Assembly: GCF_001905845.1 (NCBI RefSeq)
Contig: NZ_LIVZ01000006.1
Coordinates: forward strand, 186,001-250,000
Reading direction: 5' to 3'
DNA from: Streptomyces sp. TSRI0107
GTDB taxonomy: Bacteria > Actinomycetota > Actinomycetes > Streptomycetales > Streptomycetaceae
Length of the DNA stretch: 64,000 nucleotides
A model generated the notes under the pieces. The model was given only the letters and a program-made list of their open reading frames with translations, did not search any database and was not told the origin of the DNA. Shown one piece after another: positions 8,946-15,845 of this stretch. How positions within the stretch are numbered: position 1 is the first letter of the stretch; each line of letters opens with the position of its first letter. Position numbers and translations under genes: made by a program.

Positions 8946-9422
8946 ATGAATATACGCCGCGTCTCCTTCGATCACCCCGACGCCGTCAAGCTCAACGACG
9001 AGGTCCAGGCCGAGTACCACGAGCGCTACGGCGACGGCGGCGACGCCACCCCGCTCGACCCCGCCGACTTCGATCCCCCGAACGGCGTGTACTTCATCGC
9101 GTACGACGCGCTGGACCGGCCCGTGGCCACCGGCGGCTGGCGGCGCCAGGACCAGAACGGCGAGGGCAACGAGGACGGCGACGCCGAGCTGAAGCGGATG
9201 TACGTGATCAGGGAGATGCGCGGTCTCGGCCTCGCCCGCCGTATGCTCGCCGCCTTGGAGGACGACGCCCGCGCGGCCGGCCGTACCCGCATGGTCCTGG
9301 AGACCGGCACCCAGCAGCCGGAGGCGATCGCCCTGTACACCTCCAGCGGCTATGAGCCGTGCGCCAAGTTCGGCTACTACCGCTTCCACGAGGCGAGCCG
9401 CTGCTACGCGAAGGCGCTGTGA
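8946..9422 (+). CDS. GNAT-family N-acetyltransferase
   Basis: A protein of about 158 residues with the GNAT fold. The acetyl-CoA pyrophosphate loop is seen in REMRGLGLARRML, preceded by the beta4 strand ELKRMYV and followed by the typical LYTSSGYEP C-terminal motif. An alternative ATG lies three codons earlier, at 8937; neither has a ribosome site. The acceptor substrate is unknown. Two strong hairpins follow the gene. Confidence 0.85.
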   Translation: MNIRRVSFDHPDAVKLNDEVQAEYHERYGDGGDATPLDPADFDPPNGVYFIAYDALDRPVATGGWRRQDQNGEGNEDGDAELKRMYVIREMRGLGLARRMLAALEDDARAAGRTRMVLETGTQQPEAIALYTSSGYEPCAKFGYYRFHEASRCYAKAL

Positions 9423-9434
9423 CGCGGACCACTT

Positions 9435-9507
9435 GAGGGCCAGTCACCTGGCCCTCGCCCGCCGCACAACACGATAGAGCCCCGCTGGAATCCCAGCGGG
9501 GCTCTAT
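9435..9507. terminator. Tandem hairpin terminators between GNAT gene and tRNA-Ala
   Basis: The first hairpin is GAGGGCCAG-TCAC-CTGGCCCTC (9435-9456). The second has 15-bp perfect arms at 9474-9488 and 9493-9507 with loop AATC. They end the rightward acetyltransferase transcript and the leftward tRNA transcript. Confidence 0.85.
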
Positions 9508-9513
9508 GCTGCG

Positions 9514-9587
9514 TGGACCTGAGGGGATTTGAACCCCTGGCCCCCTCGATGCGAACGAGGTGCGCTACCGGACTGCGCCACAGGCCC
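9514..9587 (-). tRNA. tRNA-Ala (anticodon CGC)
   Basis: The reverse strand folds into a complete 74-nt cloverleaf starting GGGCCTGTGGCGCAGT. The anticodon stem CCTCG/CGAGG encloses loop TTCGCAT, giving anticodon CGC, which reads GCG (Ala). The acceptor stem has the G3-U70 wobble pair, the identity element for alanyl-tRNA synthetase. The T arm GGTTCGAATCC is intact. CCA is not encoded. A possible -10 (TAAAGT) lies about 15 bp upstream. Confidence 0.96.
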
Positions 9588-9652
9588 TTGCAACGAGTGA
9601 AACTTTAGCACCTCGATCGCCCTGCTCGGAAATCCGCTCCAGGTCGGGCGGG

Positions 9653-10921
9653 CTACTCGTTGGCCGCGCGGGGCCGATCGCCGTCCTCGTACTGGTCGAA
9701 CAGCGGCGTACGCCCCCGCTCCCGGGCCCGGCGCGCGGACGCGGCCCGCCGGGCGTCGCTGCGGCCGCCGCTCTCCGGCCGGTCCCCCTCGTGGTCCGCC
9801 GCCCCGTCCCCGGGGTCCTCCTGGGGCGCCTCGGCGGTCGCCCGGGTCTCCTCCTCGCGGGCGACGGCACTCGACCGCGCCGAGCTCCAGGCGTCCGCCG
9901 CCCCGAGGTCGACATCGGCGGTGGCCCGGGGCGCGACCGGCGCGGTCACATAGGTCGGCAGCGGCACGGGTACCGGCTCCCAGCTGTCGCCGTGTCCCGG
10001 CCGCCGCTGCCGCTCCCGCTGCTGGTCGACCCACTCGGCGTGGTCGGTCTGCTCGACGAGGGCCCGCCGGTCGGCGGCGAGCGCGGACAGGCCGGCGTCG
10101 GCCTCCGGCTCGGGTCCCTCGTCGGGTGCGTCGGTGCCGGCGGGGGCGGCGGCGGGCTGGCGGCGCGACTGGCGCACCCGCTCCCGCAGCCGCTGGGCGG
10201 CGACCTCCGCGCGGCGGCGGTCCATCTGGTAGGCGAACCGGCGGCGTTCCTGGGCGCGCAGGTACGCGATGTACGCGCTGAGCAGCACCGCGGGCACGCC
10301 GGGCGCCCACAGGAACGTGAGTCCTCCGACGGCGGCGACGACGGAGCCGAGCGTGAAGGCGAGGAAGAGCATCACGGTGGTGCGCCGGCGGCGCGCGAGG
10401 ACCTTCGAGCGCCGGGCGCGTGCCGCTGCCGCCTCCGCGCCGGGCGCGCGCCGGGCGGCGGGCACCTGCTTGCCCGCCTCGGGTGCGGGTGTCGATCCGC
10501 GGGACGACGGCGCGTCCACGGCCGCGTTCCCGGCCATGTCCGCGGCCGCGTCCGCGGCCGGGTCCGCCGGTGCGGACGTCCGCGCGTGTGCCGGTTCCGC
10601 GCGTTCCGCGCCGCGTGCCGGCGCGGGCACCTGGGTCTGGGGGCGGGTCGGGGGCATGGCGAAGGCCCGGACGTCCACCGAGTCGGTGACGGCGTCCGGG
10701 TCGCTCAGGACGGGCTCCTCCTCGTCGGCGGAGCGCGCCCGCAGGTCCTTGGCGTATCGGCGCTCCATCCCGGCCCGTCCGGACAGCAACCGGATGGCTG
10801 TGCTGAAGCGTTCCGTCGGACGGGCCTCATTCAGCTCGTCCTGCCTACGGAGCCACATCGGCACCAAGTAGGCGGCCCAGGCCCCGACGATGACTGCGTA
10901 GATGAGGCCGCTGCTGCTCAC
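9653..10921 (-). CDS. Conserved Streptomyces membrane protein, function unknown
   Basis: A 422-residue protein. A hydrophobic segment occupies residues 5-23 (GLIYAVIVGAWAAYLVPMWL), followed by a charged region and a proline/alanine-rich stretch. A pair of membrane helices lies near residues 180-225, and a long disordered, Arg/Glu/Ala-rich C-terminal tail follows. No enzymatic motif is seen. It starts with GTG at 10921 and lies alone between tRNA-Ala and an AT-rich gap. I recognise the N-terminal sequence as widely conserved in Streptomyces but with no assigned role. Confidence 0.75.
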   Translation of the reverse strand: MSSSGLIYAVIVGAWAAYLVPMWLRRQDELNEARPTERFSTAIRLLSGRAGMERRYAKDLRARSADEEEPVLSDPDAVTDSVDVRAFAMPPTRPQTQVPAPARGAERAEPAHARTSAPADPAADAAADMAGNAAVDAPSSRGSTPAPEAGKQVPAARRAPGAEAAAARARRSKVLARRRRTTVMLFLAFTLGSVVAAVGGLTFLWAPGVPAVLLSAYIAYLRAQERRRFAYQMDRRRAEVAAQRLRERVRQSRRQPAAAPAGTDAPDEGPEPEADAGLSALAADRRALVEQTDHAEWVDQQRERQRRPGHGDSWEPVPVPLPTYVTAPVAPRATADVDLGAADAWSSARSSAVAREEETRATAEAPQEDPGDGAADHEGDRPESGGRSDARRAASARRARERGRTPLFDQYEDGDRPRAANE

Positions 10922-11099
10922 GCCTCACACGGTAGAGGGGTTTGCGTGAGGCCATCCGCCAATTGAGCCGGTGTGTCGCACGATCTGGCTGATATTTCGA
11001 GCTTTTTTTGTGATCGATGCGATCAACGGGGCCCCGCGAACGTCAATTCGGCGTTCCGGAGCCGTCACCCATCGATCGAATTCGAACATTTATTCAATT
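10922..11099. other. AT-rich intergenic stretch
   Basis: This non-coding gap is much richer in A/T than its surroundings, for example GAGCTTTTTTTGTGATCGAT near 11000 and ATTCGAACATTTATTCAATT near 11080. It contains the palindrome CGGGGCCCCG at 11027-11036. It carries the promoter of the leftward membrane-protein gene and the 3' end of the acetyltransferase transcript. No gene is visible. Confidence 0.6.
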
Positions 11100-11735
11100 T
11101 CAAGCCCGATTTCCCTGACCGCCCTGCACACGGGTGCGCCGCCACCGGTTCACCAGGCCGTCGGGCACTTCCTCCGCGGTGAGCGCGAAGACCAGATGGT
11201 CCCGCCAGGCGCCGTCGATGTGGAGATAACGGGGCCGCAGCCCCTCCTCCCGGAATCCGAGTTTCTCCACGACGCGGCGGCTGGGCCCGTTCTCCGGGCG
11301 AATGCAGACCTCGACCCGGTGCAGGCCGACGGTCCGGAAACAGTGGTCCACGACGAGCGCCACGGCGGTGGGCATCACGCCGCGGCCGGCCACCGCCTCG
11401 TCCACCCAATAACCGACGTGCCCGGAGCACATCGAGCCCCAGGTGATCCCGGCGACGGTCAACTGCCCGACCAGCCGCCCCTGGTACTCGATGACGAAGG
11501 GCAGCATCCGGCCCGCGTTCGCCTCGTTGCGCAGATGGCGGACCATCTGGCGGTAGGTCGGCCGGTGCGTGACCGGCCCGCCGGGCGCGGGCGGCGGAAT
11601 GGTCGCCTCCCAGGGGCGCAGCCAGTCACGGTTGCGCCGGTTGACCTCGCGCCAGGCCCGCTGGTCGCGCAGCTTTATCGGCCGGAGGACGACATCGCCC
11701 TCCGCGAGCTCGACGGGCCAGGATGCGCTGTTCAG
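11100..11735 (-). CDS. RimJ/RimL-type GNAT acetyltransferase, CTG start
   Basis: A 211-residue GNAT acetyltransferase of the RimJ type, which acetylates protein or small-molecule amino groups. The N-terminal VVLRPIKLRDQRAW, the central GHVGYWVDEAVAGRGVMPTA (acetyl-CoA loop) and RPENGPSRRVVEKLGF are all typical. The reading frame is intact back to a stop near 11755, but it contains no ATG, GTG or TTG before codon 64. Conserved family sequence begins well before codon 64. The likely start is CTG at 11735, giving a CTGA overlap with the mog stop codon. It is the last gene of the galU-moeA-moaC-mog run. Confidence 0.8.
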   Translation of the reverse strand: MNSASWPVELAEGDVVLRPIKLRDQRAWREVNRRNRDWLRPWEATIPPPAPGGPVTHRPTYRQMVRHLRNEANAGRMLPFVIEYQGRLVGQLTVAGITWGSMCSGHVGYWVDEAVAGRGVMPTAVALVVDHCFRTVGLHRVEVCIRPENGPSRRVVEKLGFREEGLRPRYLHIDGAWRDHLVFALTAEEVPDGLVNRWRRTRVQGGQGNRA

Positions 11736-12247
11736 CTCGCACCCCCATGGCCGGGTCTGGGGTGGTCACCGCCGCGGATCTGGTCGACGGCGTGGATCAG
11801 CAGGGGTTCGAGGACGGCCAGTCCGTCGCGCACGCCGCCGGTCGAGCCGGGCAGGTTCACGATCAGTGTGCCGCCCGCCACTCCGGCCAGGCCCCGGGAG
11901 AGCACCGCGGTCGGCACCTTGTCCCTGCCGTACGCGCGGATCGCCTCGGCGATGCCCGGCACCTCCCGGTCGAGCACCGCGCGGGTGGCCTCCGGGGTGC
12001 GGTCGGTGGGCGAGATGCCGGTGCCGCCGGAGGTGACGATCACGTCGTACCCGGCGTCCACGCCCGCCCGCAGCGCGGCCTGCACGGGATCGCCGTCGGG
12101 GACGACCTGGGGGCCGTCGACGGCGAACCCGAAGGCCTTGAGGCCGTCGGCGATCAGCGGTCCGCCCTTGTCCTCGTAGACGCCCGCGGCGGCGCGGTTG
12201 GAGGCCGTGACGACCAGCGCCCGGTACGGCGGGGCGTCGGTGCTCAT
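11732..12247 (-). CDS. mog: Molybdopterin adenylyltransferase (MogA/MoaB type)
   Basis: A 171-residue MogA/MoaB-like enzyme that adenylates molybdopterin before molybdenum insertion. The signature TSGGTGISPTD and the GIAEAIRAYG and LAGVAGGTLIVNLPGS motifs are present. The ATG at 12247 overlaps the moaC stop by 4 nt, so the two genes are translationally coupled. It forms a molybdenum-cofactor block with moaC and moeA. This cofactor would be needed by the nitrate reductase at the right end of the window. Confidence 0.93.
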   Translation of the reverse strand: MSTDAPPYRALVVTASNRAAAGVYEDKGGPLIADGLKAFGFAVDGPQVVPDGDPVQAALRAGVDAGYDVIVTSGGTGISPTDRTPEATRAVLDREVPGIAEAIRAYGRDKVPTAVLSRGLAGVAGGTLIVNLPGSTGGVRDGLAVLEPLLIHAVDQIRGGDHPRPGHGGAS

Positions 12248-12759
12248 GCCCGGCTCCAGTCGCCCGACTTGCCGCCCGTCTTCTCCTCCACCCGTACGTC
12301 CGTGATGACCGCTCCCTTGTCGACCGCCTTGACCATGTCGATCACGGTGAGCGCGGCGACGGAGACCGCGGTGAGGGCCTCCATCTCGACGCCCGTGCGG
12401 TCCGTCGTCTTCACCGTGGCGGTGATCTCCACGGCGTCGTCCGCGACCGACAGGTCCAGTGTCACACCGGACACCGACAACGGGTGGCACAGCGGGATCA
12501 GGTCGGGGGTGCGCTTGGCGCCCATGATTCCCGCGATCCGCGCGGTGGCGAGGGCGTCGCCCTTGGGGACCCCTTCGCCGCGCAGCAGCTCGACCACGCG
12601 CGGGGAGACGAGGACGCGTCCGCCGGCGCGCGCGGTCCGCGCGGTCACGTCCTTGCCGGACACGTCGACCATGCGGGCGGCGCCCGCGTCGTCGATGTGC
12701 GTCAGGCGGTCCTGCTCAGGGGCTCGTCCGGGGGTCTCCCCCCGGGAAGGCACAGTCAT
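12244..12759 (-). CDS. moaC: Cyclic pyranopterin monophosphate synthase MoaC
   Basis: A 171-residue MoaC, which converts the MoaA product into cyclic pyranopterin monophosphate in molybdenum cofactor synthesis. Conserved blocks are LTHIDDAGAARMVDVSGKDVT, VPKGD (catalytic-loop Lys), LIPLCHPL, GVEMEAL and MVKAVDKG (second active-site Lys). The ATG at 12759 has GGAG about 9 nt upstream; an in-frame start 14 codons earlier is less well supported. It overlaps mog by 4 nt. Confidence 0.94.
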   Translation of the reverse strand: MTVPSRGETPGRAPEQDRLTHIDDAGAARMVDVSGKDVTARTARAGGRVLVSPRVVELLRGEGVPKGDALATARIAGIMGAKRTPDLIPLCHPLSVSGVTLDLSVADDAVEITATVKTTDRTGVEMEALTAVSVAALTVIDMVKAVDKGAVITDVRVEEKTGGKSGDWSRA

Positions 12760-12842
12760 GGTGTGGCGCTCCCGGTCCGGGCCCGTCGCGGTGCGGCGCA
12801 CGGGCCTGTTGTGCGCGACACGGTACCTCCAACGCCGGGCGC

Positions 12843-14165
12843 TCAGCCGAGCAGGACCACCTCGACGTCGGTGCCGGGCTCCACGGACTCCAGGTCCTCG
12901 GGGACGACGATCAGCGCGTCCGCGTGGGCGAGGGCCGCGACCAGGTGGGATCCGGTGCCGCCGACCGGGGTCACCGTGCCGTCGGCGTACCTGGCCCGCA
13001 GGAACTGTCTGCGGCCCTTCGGCGAGGTCAGCGGCTTGTCCGCGGTGAGGGTGGCGCGGGTCCGCGGCCGGTGCACGTCATCGAGGCCCATGAGGGTGCG
13101 GATCGCGGGGCGGACGAACAGTTCGAAGGAGACGTACGACGACACCGGGTTGCCGGGCAGGGCCAGCAGCGGGGTGTGGTCGGGGCCGATGGAGCCGAAG
13201 CCCTGGGGCTTGCCGGGCTGCATGGCGAGCTTGCGGAACTCGATGCCGCTGCCGGGCTCGTCCTCGTCGCCGACGTGCGACAGCGCCTCCTTGACGACGT
13301 CGTACGCCCCGACGCTGACGCCGCCCGTGGTCACCATCAGGTCCGCGCGGACGAGCTGGTCCTCGACGGCGGTGCGCAGCGTCTCCGCGTCGTCGGCGAC
13401 GGCGCCCACGCGGTAGGCGATCGCGCCGGCGTCGCGCGCGGCGGCGGTGAGGGCGAAGCTGTTGGAGTCGTAGATCTGGCCGCTCGCCAGTTCCTCGTCG
13501 GGCTGGACGAGTTCGCTGCCGGTGGACATCACGACCACGCGCGGGCGCGGGCGCACGCGTACGGTGCCGCGGCCGATGGCGGCGAGCAGTGCGATCTGCG
13601 GCGGGCCGAGGACGGTGCCGGCCTCGAGGGCGCGGTCGCCTGCCTTCACGTCGCTGCCCGTCGCGCGGACGTGCGCGCGCGCCTCGCACGGCCGGTACAC
13701 GCGCACCTGCCCGGTGGCGCCCTCCGGGGCGAGGCTGCGGGCGCGCATCCCGGTGACCGGGCCATCGCCGAGGCCGCCGTCGGTCCACTCCACGGGGATC
13801 ACCGCCTCGGCGCCGGGCGGGAGCGGAGCGCCGGTCATGATCCGGGCGGCCTGGCCGGGGCCCACGTGGAGCAGGCCGGCCTGGCCCGCCGCGACGTCCC
13901 CCACGACGTCCAGCGCGGCGGGGAACTCCTCGCTCGCGCCCGCGACATCCGCGACCCGTACCGCGTAGCCGTCCATGGAGCTGTTGTCGAACGGCGGCAG
14001 GGAGACCGGCACCGTGACGTCGTCGACCAGGACGCAGCCCTGGGCGTCGAGCAGGTTCAGCTCGATGGGTTCGAGGGGGCGGACGGTCGCGAGGATGTCC
14101 TCCAGATGTTCGTCCACCGACCAGAGGTGGTCCTGACCGGTGGCGTGGGGCGCGGCGGTGCTCAA
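12843..14165 (-). CDS. moeA: Molybdopterin molybdenumtransferase MoeA
   Basis: A 440-residue MoeA that inserts molybdate into adenylated molybdopterin. The N-terminal PPFDNSSMDGYAV, the MTGAPLPPGAEAVIPVE block, VVVMSTGSEL and TTGGVSVGAYD (the MPT-binding fold) and LLALPGNPVSS are all typical. The start is TTG at 14165, six bases after the galU stop. A GAGGAG ribosome site lies inside the end of galU, so galU and moeA are probably coupled. This is one of several moeA-like genes usually found in Streptomyces. Confidence 0.94.
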   Translation of the reverse strand: MSTAAPHATGQDHLWSVDEHLEDILATVRPLEPIELNLLDAQGCVLVDDVTVPVSLPPFDNSSMDGYAVRVADVAGASEEFPAALDVVGDVAAGQAGLLHVGPGQAARIMTGAPLPPGAEAVIPVEWTDGGLGDGPVTGMRARSLAPEGATGQVRVYRPCEARAHVRATGSDVKAGDRALEAGTVLGPPQIALLAAIGRGTVRVRPRPRVVVMSTGSELVQPDEELASGQIYDSNSFALTAAARDAGAIAYRVGAVADDAETLRTAVEDQLVRADLMVTTGGVSVGAYDVVKEALSHVGDEDEPGSGIEFRKLAMQPGKPQGFGSIGPDHTPLLALPGNPVSSYVSFELFVRPAIRTLMGLDDVHRPRTRATLTADKPLTSPKGRRQFLRARYADGTVTPVGGTGSHLVAALAHADALIVVPEDLESVEPGTDVEVVLLG

Positions 14166-14170
14166 GGTGG

Positions 14171-15073
14171 CTACATCTCCTCGGTGACGTAACTGCGAAG
14201 CCAGGTCCGGAAGTCCGGTCCCAGGTCTTCACGTTCGCACGCGAGTCTGACAATGGCACGCAGGTAGTCGCCACGATCGCCGGTGTCATAGCGGCGGCCC
14301 TTGAAGACGACGCCGTGCACCGGGCCGCCGACCTTCTCGTCCTGGGCGAGCTGCTGGAGCGCGTCGGTCAGCTGGATCTCGCCGCCGCGGCCCGGCTCGG
14401 TCTTGCGCAGTATGTCGAAGATGTGCGCGTCGAGGACGTAGCGGCCGATGACGGCGTAGTTCGACGGGGCGTCGGCCACGTCGGGCTTCTCGACCAGCCC
14501 GGTCACCTTGACGACGTCGCCTTCCGTGGTGGCCTCGACGGCGGCGCAGCCGTAGAGGTGGACCTGCTCGGGGGCGACCTCCATGAGCGCGATGACGCTG
14601 CCGCCGTGCTGCTCCCGGATGTCGATCATCCGCTTGAGCAGCGGGTCGCGGGGGTCGATCAGGTCGTCGCCGAGGAGGACGGCGAAGGGTTCGTCGCCGA
14701 CGTGCGGGGCGGCGCACAGGACGGCGTGGCCGAGGCCCTTGGGGTCGCCCTGGCGGACGTAGTGCATCGTCGCGAGGTCGCTCGACTGCTGCACCTTGGC
14801 GAGCCGTTCGGCGTCGCCCTTCTTCTCGAGCGCGGACTCCAGTTCGTAGTTGCGGTCGAAGTGGTCCTCAAGGGGACGCTTGTTGCGACCCGTGATCATG
14901 AGGACGTCGTCGAGGCCCGCCGACACGGCCTCCTCGACCACGTACTGGATCGCCGGCTTGTCCACAACCGGCAGCATCTCCTTGGGAGTGGCCTTGGTCG
15001 CCGGCAGGAACCGGGTACCGAGACCGGCTGCGGGAATGACAGCCTTGCTGATCCTGGGGTGCGACTGAGTCAT
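14171..15073 (-). CDS. galU: UTP-glucose-1-phosphate uridylyltransferase
   Basis: A 300-residue GalU making UDP-glucose from UTP and glucose-1-phosphate for cell-envelope glycans and trehalose. The nucleotide-binding PAAGLGTRFLPATK, the KEMLPVVDKP motif, the LLGDD metal site, the VEKP sugar site and the FKGRRYDTG C-terminal motif are intact. The ATG at 15073 is standard for the family; an in-frame ATG four codons upstream is possible. It is the first gene of the leftward run and is divergent from a folate gene. Confidence 0.94.
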   Translation of the reverse strand: MTQSHPRISKAVIPAAGLGTRFLPATKATPKEMLPVVDKPAIQYVVEEAVSAGLDDVLMITGRNKRPLEDHFDRNYELESALEKKGDAERLAKVQQSSDLATMHYVRQGDPKGLGHAVLCAAPHVGDEPFAVLLGDDLIDPRDPLLKRMIDIREQHGGSVIALMEVAPEQVHLYGCAAVEATTEGDVVKVTGLVEKPDVADAPSNYAVIGRYVLDAHIFDILRKTEPGRGGEIQLTDALQQLAQDEKVGGPVHGVVFKGRRYDTGDRGDYLRAIVRLACEREDLGPDFRTWLRSYVTEEM

Positions 15074-15128
15074 GCCCGCCACCATATCCGGTGCCTTGGT
15101 AGGGAATCTGGGACTCCGGCTAATTGGC

Positions 15129-15140
15129 GCTCATATGAGC
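15129..15140. promoter_or_regulatory. 12-bp palindrome between galU and folate gene
   Basis: GCTCATATGAGC is a perfect dyad in the 92-bp divergent gap, about 25 bp from the cyclo-ligase start. It may be a shared operator. I do not recognise a regulator for it. Confidence 0.35.
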
Positions 15141-15165
15141 ACATTGGAACAGGATGGGGTGACAG

Positions 15166-15789
15166 ATGAGCCACATGGGACCTGCCGCGGAGCCTGACAA
15201 GCGATCGTTGCGACGAGGGTTCATCGCCGTGAGGAACAGGTTGACGGCGGATGACGTGCGGGAATCCGCGGTGGCGTTGGCCGGCCGGGCGCTGGAGCTG
15301 CCCGAGCTGGCGCATGCGCGCACGGTGGCGGCGTACGTGTCCGTGGGGAGCGAACCGGGCACGCGCGCGCTGCTGGACGCGCTGCGCGCGCGGGGCGTGC
15401 GCGTCCTGCTGCCCGCCCTGCTGCCCGACAACGATCTGGACTGGGGCGTGTACGCCGGCGAGGACTCGCTCGCCCGGGTCCAACACGGCGGGCGGATGGC
15501 GCTCTTGGAGCCCGTCGGCGACCGCCTCGGCGTGGACGCGGTGACCGCCGCCGACGTGGTGCTGCTGCCCGGCCTCGCGGTCGACACGCGCGGCATGCGG
15601 CTGGGGCGCGGCGGGGGGTCGTACGACCGTGTCCTGGCCCGGCTGGAGCGCGCGGACGCGCGCCCGGCGCTGGTGGTGCTGCTGTACGACTCGGAGGTCG
15701 TCGAGCACGTCCCGGAGGAGGCGCACGACCGGCCGGTGCAGGCGGTGGTGACGCCGTCGGGCGTGCGCCGCTTCGGAGCAGGCATGTGA
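15166..15789 (+). CDS. 5-formyltetrahydrofolate cyclo-ligase
   Basis: A 207-residue enzyme converting 5-formyl-THF and ATP to 5,10-methenyl-THF. Family blocks are present: KRSLRRGFIAVRNRL with the N-terminal ATP-binding basic residues, VAAYVSVGSEPGT, and the C-terminal GMRLGRGGGSYDR loop, in which the usual first Tyr of GGGYYDR is Ser. The ATG at 15166 is preceded by an AGGATGGGGT ribosome site. A hairpin overlaps its stop codon. Confidence 0.9.
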   Translation: MSHMGPAAEPDKRSLRRGFIAVRNRLTADDVRESAVALAGRALELPELAHARTVAAYVSVGSEPGTRALLDALRARGVRVLLPALLPDNDLDWGVYAGEDSLARVQHGGRMALLEPVGDRLGVDAVTAADVVLLPGLAVDTRGMRLGRGGGSYDRVLARLERADARPALVVLLYDSEVVEHVPEEAHDRPVQAVVTPSGVRRFGAGM

Positions 15790-15827
15790 AAGGGGTCCTC
15801 CACGCGCGCGTGGAGAACCCCTTTCAC
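15786..15827. terminator. Bidirectional hairpin terminator
   Basis: A 42-nt hairpin made of GTGAAAGGGGT and ACCCCTTTCAC outer arms around CTCCACGCGCGCGTGGAG, with one mismatch between. It starts at the stop codon of the cyclo-ligase gene and serves the convergent penicillin acylase gene as well. Confidence 0.85.
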
Positions 15828-15845
15828 GAGTGTGCCGTCAGCGGC

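Noticed and set aside
9504..10310. Minus-strand frame ending in GPVAQSGSAPRSHRGGQG
   Set aside because: Translation through tRNA-Ala and a shadow of the membrane-protein gene.
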